Source of the DNA: Neorhizobium galegae bv. officinalis
Lineage (GTDB): Bacteria > Pseudomonadota > Alphaproteobacteria > Rhizobiales > Rhizobiaceae
Direction of reading: 5' to 3'
DNA: 64,000 nucleotides
NCBI GenBank assembly: GCA_000985875.1
Contig: CCRI01000001.1
Location: forward strand, 672,499 to 736,498
How positions within the stretch are numbered: position 1 is the first letter of the stretch; the number at the start of each line of letters is the position of its first letter. A program made the translations under genes and the position numbers. Of the stretch, positions 48,018 through 56,785 are shown in pieces. The notes under the pieces were generated by a model. The model did no database searches. It had not been told where the DNA came from and was given only the letters and a program-made list of their open reading frames with translations.

Positions 48018-48267
48018 CAATTCCTCGCATTTCGACCGGCGCCGCGGCCATGAACATTCAGGGATCAGGAATCCCGCGATTCCTTATTAGCAAGTTGCAG
48101 GTTAAGCAAAAAGCTCTGCCGGGCCACAAAACCCGGGACAGTTTGGCCGAGTGACCTATCTTTCTTGTCTACGCTATTTTTCAGCGCGGGACAGTGACAG
48201 TTAGCAGCTTGCTTCGGTAGGAAAAAAGTCGTTTTTTACCGCGGCGTTCATATGAGGAGTGCAAGAG

Positions 48268-49359
48268 ATGTTCGAAGAACTGATGGGCGCCTATGGAGGC
48301 CGCCTGGTGATCGCAGTCGTCGGCGTCGGCATTGGGCTTCTCGTCCTCATCGGCGTGCTCTGGCTGATCCGCCGCCGTTCCGGCCCTTCGCCCTTCGTGC
48401 GCGGCGGCAAGAACCGCCAGCCGCGGCTTCAGGTACTGGATGCCGCAGCCGTCGATGCAAGGCGTCGACTGGTTCTCATCCGCCGCGATGGGGTCGAACA
48501 CCTGATCATGATCGGCGGTCCGACCGATATCGTCATCGAAAGCGGAATTTCCACGGCGACACCTGGCACGCCGGCAACGGCAGCCAACCGGTTCCAGCCG
48601 ATGGACATGACGGTTCCCGTTCAGGCCGCGGCCGCCATGGAAGCCCGGCCGGCGGCCGTTGCCGAACCCCGCCCGGCCCCGATCCCACGCCCCGCGGCTC
48701 CGGAACCGCGCATCGAGCCGGCCCGGGAAAGTGTCGTGCCGCTGCGAGAGACACCGCGCGCCGTTCCGCCGGCGGCTCCCGCTACCGGACCGATACCGAT
48801 GAGCGGTACACTGGCGCCGCGGCCCGCAGCGCCTGCCCCGGCTAACAATGCAGCAGTTCCCGAACCGACGGCCACCCCCAGGATCGAGCCGCCGGCCCGT
48901 CAAGCCCCGGAGGTAAAATCCGAACAGTTGCGGCCGATCGCGGCGCTGGCAGCCGCGGCAACACCTCCGGCTCCTCCTGCCCCGGTCCCTGCCCCAGTCC
49001 CTGCCCAGGTTCCGGCATTCGACGACGCAGCCGACGTGCTCGACGCCGCCCGTGGGCGGGTCTTCCAGGAAGCACCCGAGCCCCGCGCCGCGCCGGTCAG
49101 CGCCGCGATCGTGCCGCCTGCCCTGCAATCGGCCGCCGACAAGCCGAAACAGCTCGGCAGCGACTTCGAACGGATTCTCGAAGAGGAGATGGCCAACAAC
49201 CTCGCGGCCCGCGAGCCTGCCGTCATCCCCCCGCCGAACCGTCAGATGCAGCCGAGGAACCCCGGCGTCCCGCCCGTCACCGGCGCCACGCCGGAACCGA
49301 GCCTGCAGTCGGAAGTCGCCCGCATCTTCGGCGAGATGTCCGTCACCCGCGACAAGTAA
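48268..49359 (+). CDS. FliO-like membrane protein with Pro/Ala-rich tail
   Basis: 363-residue protein: one membrane helix near the N-terminus (LVIAVVGVGIGLLVLIGVLWLI), then the FliO-like block PRLQVLDAAAVDARRRLVLI and RRDGVEHLIMIGGPTDIVIE, then about 260 residues of low-complexity Pro/Ala-rich sequence. FliO assists assembly of the flagellar export gate, but no flagellar gene is near, and Rhizobiales carry such genes outside the flagellar cluster, so a different envelope role is possible. AGGAG precedes the ATG at 48268 by 8 bp. Divergent from cckA. Confidence 0.8.
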   Translation: MFEELMGAYGGRLVIAVVGVGIGLLVLIGVLWLIRRRSGPSPFVRGGKNRQPRLQVLDAAAVDARRRLVLIRRDGVEHLIMIGGPTDIVIESGISTATPGTPATAANRFQPMDMTVPVQAAAAMEARPAAVAEPRPAPIPRPAAPEPRIEPARESVVPLRETPRAVPPAAPATGPIPMSGTLAPRPAAPAPANNAAVPEPTATPRIEPPARQAPEVKSEQLRPIAALAAAATPPAPPAPVPAPVPAQVPAFDDAADVLDAARGRVFQEAPEPRAAPVSAAIVPPALQSAADKPKQLGSDFERILEEEMANNLAAREPAVIPPPNRQMQPRNPGVPPVTGATPEPSLQSEVARIFGEMSVTRDK

Positions 49360-49387
49360 GCCGGCGCGAAGTTTGAATTCCGCCAAG

Positions 49388-49413
49388 AAAAAAGGCACGG
49401 AAAACCGTGCCTT
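49388..49413 (-). terminator. Intrinsic terminator of dksA
   Basis: Stem AAGGCACGG / CCGTGCCTT with a 4-nt loop; on the minus strand it is followed by TTTTTT. Lies 27 bp after the dksA stop. Confidence 0.9.
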
Positions 49414-49440
49414 GAATTCGTTTTCGACTGATCGGGCGGA

Positions 49441-49860
49441 TTATTCGTCCCGATAGACCTTTTCGCGGCGCTCGTGGCGTTCCTGTGCCTCGATCGACAG
49501 CGTGGCGATCGGACGAGCGTCGAGACGCTTGAGACCGATCGGTTCGCCCGTTTCCTCGCAGTAACCGTAGGTACCATCGTCGATGCGCTGCAAGGCGGCA
49601 TCGATCTTGGAAATCAGCTTGCGCTGGCGGTCACGGGCTCGAAGTTCGATAGCTCTGTCGGTTTCGGAGGAAGCCCGGTCGGCGAGATCGGGGTGGTTGG
49701 CGCTCTCTTCAGCCAGATGGCCGAGCGTTTCGCGCGCTTCTCTCAGGATATCGTTTTTCCAGGCAATAAGCTTTGCCCGGAAATACGCTTTCTGATTTGC
49801 ATTCATGAACTCATCGTTTTCAGAGAGCACATAATTGCTAAGATCGATCTTCTCACTCAA
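49441..49860 (-). CDS. dksA: RNA polymerase-binding factor DksA, cysteine-poor form
   Basis: 139-residue transcription factor that enters the RNA polymerase secondary channel and acts with ppGpp. It reads SEKIDLSNYVLSENDEFM, NANQKAYFRAKLIAWKNDIL, with the coiled-coil tip DRASSETDRAIEL (the DxxDxA motif) and the C-terminal globular part YGYCEETGEPIGLKRLDARP. Only one of the four zinc cysteines remains (CEETGEP; none in TLSIEAQE), as in zinc-independent alphaproteobacterial DksA. The start is probably the TTG at 49860, with AGGAG 7 bp before it; longer ATG starts lie in unconserved sequence. Confidence 0.93.
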   Translation of the reverse strand: MSEKIDLSNYVLSENDEFMNANQKAYFRAKLIAWKNDILREARETLGHLAEESANHPDLADRASSETDRAIELRARDRQRKLISKIDAALQRIDDGTYGYCEETGEPIGLKRLDARPIATLSIEAQERHERREKVYRDE

Positions 49861-50130
49861 CGCGATTCTCCTGAAGAACATCTCATGCGGCGCTCTATAT
49901 CCTATCCTCCTATGCCGATTCAAGCCTCGCGCTCAGTATTAAGGCATTTTTAAAACTGTCATAAAAATCCGCTAAACGGCTATTTTTTAAGCTTTTATTC
50001 TGAATACCCGAAACTCTTCTCCACAGGAGGCTGCACCGGGGTAGGCTGTTTCAGAACATCTGCGGCAGTTGACGAGTCTCGTGTCGAAAGGCTACCCATC
50101 GCTTCCATCCTCTTAACAGCGGTGCCGGGC

Positions 50131-50640
50131 ATGACGACGATCACTCCTCCTCCTTCCCGCATCTACCTGCTGCGCCATGCCAAGTCGGGCTGGGCGGAGC
50201 CGGGACAACACGATTTCGATCGCCCTCTCGACAATCAGGGCTTCGCACAGGCCGAGATCGTTGCCGACAAGGCTGCCGATCGCAACTACAGGCCTGATAT
50301 CCTTCTCAGCTCCACCGCCACGCGATGCCGCCAGACTGCCGAAGCGATCCGCCGCGCGATCAGCGAGGAGATCGAGCCTGTCTTCGTCGATGAACTCTAT
50401 AACGGCACGCTCGGCACCTATCTCGCCATCCTTGCAGGCCAAAGAGACAGCGGCTCGGTCATGCTCGTCGGCCACAACCCGACCATGGAAGAGGTCCTGG
50501 AAGGGCTGATCGGCGCCGACCAGATGATTGCGGCAGTCCCCGGCGGCTATCCTCCTGCCGGCCTCGCGGTGCTCGATTATCGCGGCATTGTCGCCGGCTC
50601 GGATGCGGCCTGGACACTGACCGATTTCCTGACGGCCTGA
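50131..50640 (+). CDS. SixA-like histidine phosphatase
   Basis: 169-residue protein of the histidine phosphatase (phosphoglycerate mutase-like) family. The catalytic motif is IYLLRHAKSGWAEPG, with DILLSSTATRCRQTAEAI and the second His in VMLVGHNPTMEEV. SixA in E. coli removes phosphate from His of phosphorelay or PTS proteins; the target here is unknown. ATG at 50131 chosen, with an in-frame GTG at 50122 as an alternative. It is followed by the YcjX-like gene on the same strand. Confidence 0.9.
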   Translation: MTTITPPPSRIYLLRHAKSGWAEPGQHDFDRPLDNQGFAQAEIVADKAADRNYRPDILLSSTATRCRQTAEAIRRAISEEIEPVFVDELYNGTLGTYLAILAGQRDSGSVMLVGHNPTMEEVLEGLIGADQMIAAVPGGYPPAGLAVLDYRGIVAGSDAAWTLTDFLTA

Positions 50641-50717
50641 ACTGGACCCAAGCGACGGCTTTGCGGCCTCGCAACGGCTCCCTATATAGGCGTAAACTCT
50701 GGACCCGGAACGACGCC

Positions 50718-52187
50718 TTGCCGCCTTCGCTTACCAGCTTCTCGGATGACGCGCGCATCGCGCTCGACAATCTCGCCGACCGCGCCTCGGGCCTCGTGCA
50801 TCCGACGATCAGGCTCGGCGTGACCGGCCTGTCGAGGGCCGGCAAAACCGTGTTCATCTCGTCCCTCGTCCACAATCTGCTGAACGGCGGGCGGCTGCCG
50901 CTCTTCGAAGCCATGCGGTCCGGCCGGATCTCGGCGGTGCGGCTCGAACCGCAGCCGGACGATGCCATCCCGCGCTTCCAGTACGAGGACCATATCCAGG
51001 CCCTGGTGCGCGACCGCATCTGGCCGGATTCGACCCGCGCGATCTCGGAACTGCGAATCACCCTCGACTACCAGAGCGCCAGCGGCTGGGGCCGGATGTT
51101 TTCGCGCGGGCGGCTTTCGATCGACATCGTCGACTATCCCGGCGAATGGCTGCTCGACCTGCCGTTGCTGGCCCAGGATTTTCGCACCTTCAGCGACAAT
51201 ACCGTGACCCTTGCCGGGACCGGCATCCGCAAGGAATTGTCACGGGAATGGCTCGCCCTCGCGAACGGCATAGATGCGGACGCCCCGGCTGACGAGATGA
51301 CCGCAAGACGGTTGTCGGAGGCCTTTGCGGGCTATCTCAAGGCCTGCAAGGCGGACGAACGGTCGCTTTCGACCCTGCCGCCCGGCCGTTTTTTGATGCC
51401 CGGCGATCTCGAAGGCTCGCCGGCGCTCACTTTTGCGCCGCTGCCGAACATGCCCGAGACCAAAGCGCCGAAGGGCTCGCTGCGGGCGATGATGGAGCGC
51501 CGCTACGAGGCCTACAAGAACGTCGTGGTCAAACCGTTCTTCCGCGAGCATTTCGCACGGCTCGACCGCCAGATCGTGCTGATCGACGCGCTGCAGGCGA
51601 TCAATCGTGGCCCCGAGGCGGTGCAGGATCTTGAACGGGCGCTGACCGACGTGCTCGCCTGTTTCCGTCCCGGCCACAACAGCTTCTTCTCCTCCCTGAT
51701 CGGCCGCCGGATCGACAAGGTCCTGGTTGCGGCCACCAAGGCGGATCACCTGCATCACGAAAGCCATGACCGCCTGGAACGGCTTACCGGCCGGCTGGTC
51801 GACCGCGCCGTGCAGCGGATCGGCATGGCTGGCGCCGGCATCGAGGTGATGGCGATCGCATCGGTGCGCGCCACCCGCGAGGCGACCGTCAAGGAAGACA
51901 ACCACCTCCTGCCGGTCATCGTCGGCACGCCTATTTCAGGCGAGATGATCAATGGCGAACGCTTCGACGGACTTAAGAAAACTGCTATATTTCCCGGTGA
52001 CTTGCCGGAAGATCCTGAAGCATTCTTTCAAAAACTCGATTCGGCCGGCGCCGAGCTTCCCGAGATCAATGTGGTGCGCTTCCGCCCGCCGGCACTGGAG
52101 GAGGCGAATGGTGGCATGAAGCTCTCGGTGCCGCATATCCGCCTCGACCGCGCCATGCAGTTCCTGTTCGGAGACCGCCTCGCATGA
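50718..52187 (+). CDS. YcjX-like P-loop protein (DUF463)
   Basis: About 489 residues, a predicted nucleotide-binding protein of the YcjX/DUF463 family. The P-loop is GVTGLSRAGKTVFISSLVHNLL, followed by SIDIVDYPGEWLLDLPLLAQ (switch-like DxxG) and VLVAATKADHLHHESH (NKxD-like). In proteobacteria it pairs with YcjF, as here, and is often linked to envelope stress (phage-shock regulon in E. coli). The start is uncertain: TTG at 50718 matches the conserved N-terminus PPSLTSFSDDARIALDNLAD, with the frame open to 50661. It overlaps the next gene by 4 bp. Confidence 0.88.
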   Translation: MPPSLTSFSDDARIALDNLADRASGLVHPTIRLGVTGLSRAGKTVFISSLVHNLLNGGRLPLFEAMRSGRISAVRLEPQPDDAIPRFQYEDHIQALVRDRIWPDSTRAISELRITLDYQSASGWGRMFSRGRLSIDIVDYPGEWLLDLPLLAQDFRTFSDNTVTLAGTGIRKELSREWLALANGIDADAPADEMTARRLSEAFAGYLKACKADERSLSTLPPGRFLMPGDLEGSPALTFAPLPNMPETKAPKGSLRAMMERRYEAYKNVVVKPFFREHFARLDRQIVLIDALQAINRGPEAVQDLERALTDVLACFRPGHNSFFSSLIGRRIDKVLVAATKADHLHHESHDRLERLTGRLVDRAVQRIGMAGAGIEVMAIASVRATREATVKEDNHLLPVIVGTPISGEMINGERFDGLKKTAIFPGDLPEDPEAFFQKLDSAGAELPEINVVRFRPPALEEANGGMKLSVPHIRLDRAMQFLFGDRLA

Positions 52188-53263
52188 GACCGCCCGAATC
52201 ACCCCAGAACGGCAAGCGCCGACCCGCATCTTTCTCCGTCGAAGAGGAAAGCGCGTCCAGAAACGAAACCCTGCCCGTCCCTCGCCGCAGCCCGCGCAGC
52301 TTCGAGGACGACGTCGTGGTGACGCCCGACGAAGAAGATCCGTTCGTGACGCCGCCTGAACTCGCAGCAGAGGCGATCCCCGTCGCCGAGCCCCGGGCGC
52401 GCAAAAAATTCTCGTTCGTCAACCTGGCGGCGGCCGCCTTCGGGACCTTCCTGTCGCTCGCCTTCGGGCTCTGGGCCGATAGCGTCATCCGCGACCTGTT
52501 CACCCGAGCCGACTGGCTGGGATACGCGGCACTCACCGCACTTGCCGTCGGACTTGTCGCCGTCGCCGTGATCGTCGGCCGCGAGATATTCGGCATGATG
52601 CGGCTTTCCGCCGTCCAGACCCTCAAGGCCCAGGCGGAAGAGGCCGCCCTTTCCCCTCGCCCTGCAGCTGCCCGCACCGTCGTCGCCGCGCTCACCAAGA
52701 TCCTCAGTCACCGGGCGGAGACCGCCAAGGGTCGCGCCAACCTCGACGCGACGAAAGACGAGATCATCGACGGCCCGCAACTCATCGAACTGGCCGAACG
52801 GGAGCTCCTGGCGCCGCTCGACCGCAAGGCCCGCGCGCTCATCCTCGGATCGTCGAAACGTGTCTCGATCGTCACCGCCGTCAGCCCGCGCGCCATCGTC
52901 GATCTCGCCTATGTGCTTTTCGAAGTGACGCGGCTGATTCGCGCCATGGCCGAGCTTTACGGCGGAAGGCCTGGAACGCTCGGACTGTTGCGACTGATGC
53001 GGGACGTCATCGCCCATCTCGCCGTCACCGGCTCGATCGCCGTCGGCGATGGTGTCGCGCAGCAGGTTCTGGGGCACGGCCTCGCCTCGAAACTATCCAA
53101 GCGTTTGGGCGAAGGCGTGATCAACGGCCTGCTGACCGCGCGAATCGGCATCGCCGCCATGGATCTCTGCCGGCCGCTGCCCTTCCGGGCGGTCAAAAGG
53201 CCGGGAATCGGAGATTTCATCTCGGATATCGCGACTGTCGGCGGGCGGAAAGATGAACAATAG
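52184..53263 (+). CDS. YcjF-like membrane protein (TIGR01620/DUF697)
   Basis: 359-residue protein with a long polar N-terminus, two membrane helices (FSFVNLAAAAFGTFLSLAFG, LGYAALTALAVGLVAVAVIV) and a C-terminal DUF697-type domain (AIVDLAYVLFEVTRLIRAMAEL, RIGIAAMDLCRPLPF). It overlaps ycjX by 4 bp (ATGA), so the pair is translationally coupled and probably works together at the inner membrane. The molecular function is unknown. Confidence 0.88.
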   Translation: MRPPESPQNGKRRPASFSVEEESASRNETLPVPRRSPRSFEDDVVVTPDEEDPFVTPPELAAEAIPVAEPRARKKFSFVNLAAAAFGTFLSLAFGLWADSVIRDLFTRADWLGYAALTALAVGLVAVAVIVGREIFGMMRLSAVQTLKAQAEEAALSPRPAAARTVVAALTKILSHRAETAKGRANLDATKDEIIDGPQLIELAERELLAPLDRKARALILGSSKRVSIVTAVSPRAIVDLAYVLFEVTRLIRAMAELYGGRPGTLGLLRLMRDVIAHLAVTGSIAVGDGVAQQVLGHGLASKLSKRLGEGVINGLLTARIGIAAMDLCRPLPFRAVKRPGIGDFISDIATVGGRKDEQ

Positions 53264-53305
53264 AGCGTCTGACCATGGCTCAAACCCGGTCATCGTCACC
53301 ACTCG

Positions 53306-53313
53306 TTAACCAT
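53306..53313. promoter_or_regulatory. TTAACCAT motif upstream of a secreted protein gene
   Basis: CtrA-type half-site TTAACCAT, 52 bp before the ATG of the small secreted protein gene and 42 bp after the YcjF-like gene. Confidence 0.3.
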
Positions 53314-53365
53314 TCCCGCCTAAATTACGGGACACTTAAAGTTGCTGCTCGTCAGGGGAAAGTAC

Positions 53366-53920
53366 ATGTATTCGCGCTTCTTTTCGCTTCTTGGCGGGTT
53401 CGCCGTTCTGACTGTCGCGGCCACCTCCGCCGTGGCGCCGCAGGCTGAGGCCGCTCCGCGTGACAAGGTTTTCTTCCAGTCGGTCGCGGGCGTCTGGAAA
53501 GGCCCCGGCGAGATCGTCGCCGGCAAGTACAAGGGCACGAAATTCAGCTGCAACCTCACAGGCGCCGCCGTTCCGGACAGCAATGTCGGCATCAAGCTCG
53601 ACGGAACCTGCCGGGTCGGCGTGTTCCAGCAGCCGATGTCGGCGACGATCACCCAAAGCGGCCGCGGTTACACCGGCAAGTTCCTGGACGGCGCCGAAGG
53701 CAAGGGGCTGGACATCATTTCCGGCTCGGTCAGCGGCGACAAGGTCGTCATGGGCATCAACCGCAATCAGCTCAACGGCGCGATGGTCGCGAGCCTGCGC
53801 GGCGAGAACAAGATGAACATCACCATCTCGATCAAGGTCGAAGACCAGATGGTTCCGGTGATCGGGCTCAGCCTTGATCGCGACATGGATTCGATCGCCG
53901 TCGGTTCGATCCAGCAATAA
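53366..53920 (+). CDS. Secreted protein of unknown function
   Basis: 184-residue exported protein: signal peptide MYSRFFSLLGGFAVLTVAAT to about APQAEA, then a beta-rich domain (SVAGVWKGPGEIVAGKYKGT, FSCNLTGAAVPDSNVGIKLD, GTCRVGVFQQPMSATITQSG) with two Cys that probably pair. The pattern of short strands suggests a lipocalin- or calycin-like barrel, but I do not recognise a family with confidence. AGGGGA precedes the ATG at 53366. A GC hairpin without a T run follows. Confidence 0.75.
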   Translation: MYSRFFSLLGGFAVLTVAATSAVAPQAEAAPRDKVFFQSVAGVWKGPGEIVAGKYKGTKFSCNLTGAAVPDSNVGIKLDGTCRVGVFQQPMSATITQSGRGYTGKFLDGAEGKGLDIISGSVSGDKVVMGINRNQLNGAMVASLRGENKMNITISIKVEDQMVPVIGLSLDRDMDSIAVGSIQQ

Positions 53921-53928
53921 GACACTAT

Positions 53929-53945
53929 GGGCGCCTCAGGCGCCC
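53929..53945. terminator. GC-rich hairpin between convergent genes
   Basis: Perfect stem GGGCGCC / GGCGCCC with loop TCA, overlapping the folK stop. There is no T run, so it may be a weak terminator or a 3'-end stabiliser. Confidence 0.45.
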
Positions 53946-54463
53946 TGCCACCAGTCCTGGCTGTCCCGCGCGACCTTGATGCCGGCAATATCGGCTCCAC
54001 CAAGCCAGTCGCGCACTTTTCTTCCCTTTACAAGAAGATCCGGGGCGATGTCGGCAAGCGGCATCATCACGAAGCCGCGGTCGGTCATGCGCGGATGCGG
54101 CACTTCCAGTTTTTCGGTCTTCTGTTCCCGCGTCCCATAGGTCAGGATATCGATGTCTATGGTGCGTGGTCCCCAGCGCTCCAGGCGGACGCGCTTCATG
54201 CCGCGCTCGATCGACAGACAGACGTCCAGCAGGTCCTCCGGCTCCAGTGAAGTTTCCACCAGGACGCAGCAGTTGAAGAAATCCGCCTGGTCGGTCTTGC
54301 CCCAGGGCGGGGTCGAATAGAGTTTCGAGACGGCGAGAACGCGGCAGTCCTCGCGCCTATCGAGCTGCCTGAGCGCCTCGGCCATGGACGACGGCGGATC
54401 GCCGATATTGCCGCCGAGCCCGAGAGCCGCGACCTCGAACGTCTTTTCAGGCGAAATGCTCAA
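53936..54463 (-). CDS. folK: HPPK (folate pathway pyrophosphokinase)
   Basis: 6-hydroxymethyl-7,8-dihydropterin pyrophosphokinase, 175 residues; it activates the pterin for FolP. Motifs are AALGLGGNIGDPPSSMAEAL, SKLYSTPPWG, RWGPRTIDIDIL with the metal Asp residues, and VPHPRMTDRGFVMMPL. The start is probably the TTG at 54463, which has GGAGG six bases upstream, so it overlaps folB by 17 bp; an ATG at 54478 would place the Shine-Dalgarno inside the gene. Last gene of folP-folB-folK. Confidence 0.94.
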   Translation of the reverse strand: MSISPEKTFEVAALGLGGNIGDPPSSMAEALRQLDRREDCRVLAVSKLYSTPPWGKTDQADFFNCCVLVETSLEPEDLLDVCLSIERGMKRVRLERWGPRTIDIDILTYGTREQKTEKLEVPHPRMTDRGFVMMPLADIAPDLLVKGRKVRDWLGGADIAGIKVARDSQDWWQGA

Positions 54464-54812
54464 CACGCACCTCCGCATAATCCAGGATGCCGGGGATCGG
54501 CACGCTCGGCTTGCGCACGGCGATCTCTGCCCGGCGGATCTGCGGCGACCAGGCGCAGAGCGCCTTGGCGATGTCCTTGGCGAGCGTCTCGATGAGGTTG
54601 CGGCGGTGGCCAGTCACCACCTTCTCGACGATCTCGTAGGCAATGCCGTAATGCACCGTGCTCGCGACATCGTCGTTTTCGAGCGCCTCGTCCGCCTCGA
54701 CGTCCATGATGACGTCGATGAAGAAACGCTGGCCGAGCGTCGCCTCCTGCTCGAAGGCACCATGCTTGGCGTAGAACGCACAGTTTTTCAGCGTGATCGT
54801 GTAGGTCGCCAT
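54447..54812 (-). CDS. folB: Dihydroneopterin aldolase
   Basis: 121-residue enzyme that cleaves dihydroneopterin to hydroxymethyl-dihydropterin. Sequence features are TITLKNCAFYAKHGAFEQEATLGQRFFIDV, VHYGIAYEIVEKVV, NLIETLAKDIAKAL and the C-terminal VRKPSVPIPGILDYAEV with the catalytic Lys. The ATG at 54812 overlaps the folP stop (TGATG). Confidence 0.95.
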   Translation of the reverse strand: MATYTITLKNCAFYAKHGAFEQEATLGQRFFIDVIMDVEADEALENDDVASTVHYGIAYEIVEKVVTGHRRNLIETLAKDIAKALCAWSPQIRRAEIAVRKPSVPIPGILDYAEVRVEHFA

Positions 54813-55687
54813 CAAAGGCCCTCTCTAGCGTTATAAGCGGAGGCTGCGGCGAGAACCGCGTCGGCCATCGCCAGCGCGTCGCGGTTGGCGGCAACGTTGT
54901 GGACGCGGAAGATCGAAGCCCCCGCCAAGCGCAGGATAGCGGTGGTCGCCGCGGTGCCGACGTCGCGTTCGTTCGCCTTTTCCCGTCCCGTCAGCGCGCC
55001 GATGAACCGCTTGCGCGACGTGCCGGCGAGCAGCGGAAAACCGAGCCCGTGCAGTTCGGCAAAACGCGCCATCAATTCCATGTCGTCGTCACGGTCCTTG
55101 GCAAAGCCGAAACCGGGATCAAGCACGATCGCCTCGTCGGGAATGCCGGCGCTGCGCGCGATCTCGAGAGATTGCCGCAGGAAGAATTCCTGGTCGGCGA
55201 TCCGGTCGGCACGCTTTTCCTGCTCGCGGCCACGGCCGGTATGCATGATGCAGACCCCGGCAGATGTTTGAGCCGCGACGGTCGCGATCTCCGGCTCACG
55301 CTGCAGGCCGTGGACGTCGTTGATGATATGGGCGCCTGCGGCCATTGCCAGCCGAGCGGTTTCGGCCCGGTAGGTATCGACCGATATCAGCGCATCGGTT
55401 TCCGCGGCGAGTCTTTCGATCACGGGCAGGACGCGGTCCTGCTCTTGCGTCGCCGTCACCTCGGCGGCGCCGGGCCGCGTCGATTCGCCGCCGACATCGA
55501 GGATGGCGGCGCCGTCGCGGACGCAGGAAACGGCGTGAGCCACCGCGGCATCGATGTTTGCGTAGTTTCCGCCGTCGGAAAAGGAATCGGGGGTGACGTT
55601 GATGATCGCCATAATCTGGCCTTGGCGACCGAGTTCAAGGACACGGCCCCGCCCCACACGCCAGGTGCTGTTGCGCTGCGATATCAC
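54812..55687 (-). CDS. folP: Dihydropteroate synthase
   Basis: Condenses the pterin pyrophosphate with p-aminobenzoate; the target of sulfonamides. The TIM-barrel motifs are IMAIINVTPDSFSDGG, ILDVGGESTRPGA, ALISVDTYRAETA, HIINDVHGLQ, VLDPGFGFAKDRDD and PLLAGTSRKRFIG. I place the start at the GTG 55687 (ISQRNSTWRVGRGRVLELG), giving 291 residues; the frame is open to 55888 and the ribosome binding site is weak, so the start is uncertain. First gene of folP-folB-folK. Confidence 0.93.
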   Translation of the reverse strand: MISQRNSTWRVGRGRVLELGRQGQIMAIINVTPDSFSDGGNYANIDAAVAHAVSCVRDGAAILDVGGESTRPGAAEVTATQEQDRVLPVIERLAAETDALISVDTYRAETARLAMAAGAHIINDVHGLQREPEIATVAAQTSAGVCIMHTGRGREQEKRADRIADQEFFLRQSLEIARSAGIPDEAIVLDPGFGFAKDRDDDMELMARFAELHGLGFPLLAGTSRKRFIGALTGREKANERDVGTAATTAILRLAGASIFRVHNVAANRDALAMADAVLAAASAYNAREGL

Positions 55688-55793
55688 CGGCCGGCCGTCT
55701 TTCGAAGGGTAACGCAAAATTTGGTGCCTTTGTGTTGCGCTCAGGCTGGCTATGCCCCAAGGTCCCCATAAGTTCAACGTCGCAGGCCATAGA

Positions 55794-56414
55794 ATGTTCT
55801 CCATGCGCAGAGTCCGCCGGTTTTTCGGTGTCTTTCTTCTCCTCTGCGTGTTCCCTGCGACGGCCATGGCAGAACCAATCATCAACAAGACCTATTCCTA
55901 TTTCCGGATCGGCGGCCGCACGGCCGAGGACCTCGACAAGGAACTGGAAAACCGCGGCCCTCTCACCCGCAGCACGGGCCACCGCCATCCCGGCGCCACC
56001 GAAATCAAGTTCGGCGGCGACGTCACCTATGTGGAAAAGGGCGGGCGCTGCTCGGTCGGCGGGGCGCGCGTGACGCTTCGAACCCACATCATCCTGCCGC
56101 GCTGGGGCAATCGCGGCCGCGCCACCGCCGATCTCGGCTTCATCTGGGATACCCTGTCGAAGGACATCAAGCGCCACGAGGAGCGGCATGCGGAAATCGC
56201 CCGCAACCATGCGCGCCAACTCGAACGGGAACTGCTTGGCCTTCCCCCGAACAGAACCTGCGATGCACTGGAAAGACAGGTGGCGGAAACGACCCGCCGT
56301 GTTCTTGAGGCGCATGACCGGGAGCAGCTGCGGTTCGACCAGATCGAGGCGGCCAATTTCGACTCGCGGATGATGCGGCTGCTGCAGTATCGTTTGAAAC
56401 GATCCGGCAATTGA
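55794..56414 (+). CDS. Secreted DUF922 protein, putative zinc protease
   Basis: 206-residue exported protein: signal peptide MFSMRRVRRFFGVFLLLCVF to about AMAE, then KTYSYFRIGGRTAEDLDKEL, RTHIILPRWG and DIKRHEERHAEIARNHARQLE. The HEERH segment is an HExxH zinc-protease motif, and the family (DUF922) is described as predicted secreted Zn-dependent proteases. A second Cys pair is possible (GGRCSVGG, NRTCDALE). ATG at 55794 or 55803. Divergent from folP. Substrate unknown. Confidence 0.82.
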   Translation: MFSMRRVRRFFGVFLLLCVFPATAMAEPIINKTYSYFRIGGRTAEDLDKELENRGPLTRSTGHRHPGATEIKFGGDVTYVEKGGRCSVGGARVTLRTHIILPRWGNRGRATADLGFIWDTLSKDIKRHEERHAEIARNHARQLERELLGLPPNRTCDALERQVAETTRRVLEAHDREQLRFDQIEAANFDSRMMRLLQYRLKRSGN

Positions 56415-56699
56415 TCCGCTTTTTGGGGTGAATCAGACCGACCAACCGCGCCCGGGCTTTTGCGGAGCTTGCGTCATCCCTCGTCAATGACGGGTGATTT
56501 ATGGTGATAGTCTAAAATAGAAATCTCGGATACAACCTAAGACATAGCTTACCTACCAACGCTTCGAAAAACGAGGCACATGAGGTAGATAGCCGCAGGA
56601 TCAGCGTACTTTCCGGTTTTCGAACCGATGTGTCGGACGCAGTTGTTTCAGGTGTTCCTGAGTTTGGTTCCCAGTGTTTCAGTTCTCCTGGCGCGTCTT

Positions 56700-56785
56700 C
56701 AAGCCGCAGGTGTTTCCTCCCTCCCCTGCTGGCGATGCGCCCGCCTTGCCTCGCTTGCCGCTATTGCGGGGCGAGGCTTTTTTTT
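56700..56785 (+). ncRNA. Candidate trans-acting small RNA, MmgR/alpha-r8-like
   Basis: A hairpin pairs GCC-GCAGG (56703-56710) with CCTGC-T-GGC (56725-56733, one bulge) and displays a C/U-rich loop that contains TTTCCTCCCT (56713-56722). That 10-mer is, as I recall, the invariant core of the MmgR (alpha-r8) small RNAs of Rhizobiaceae and resembles an anti-Shine-Dalgarno. A 14-nt linker leads to a textbook terminator with eight T residues. Total length about 85 nt, close to known members. The 5' end is not determined and no clear promoter was seen. It could instead belong to another anti-Shine-Dalgarno family such as alpha-r14. Confidence 0.6.
56748..56785 (+). terminator. Intrinsic terminator of the small RNA candidate
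   Basis: Outer stem GCCTCGC (56748-56754) / GCGAGGC (56771-56777), inner hairpin CCGC-TATT-GCGG, then TTTTTTTT (56778-56785). It is the strongest terminator in the window. Confidence 0.93.

Noticed and set aside
56500..56700. 6S RNA or SRP RNA upstream of the small RNA candidate
   Set aside because: Local hairpins exist, but I found neither the long closing stem and central bubble of 6S RNA nor the conserved SRP RNA tetraloop region.
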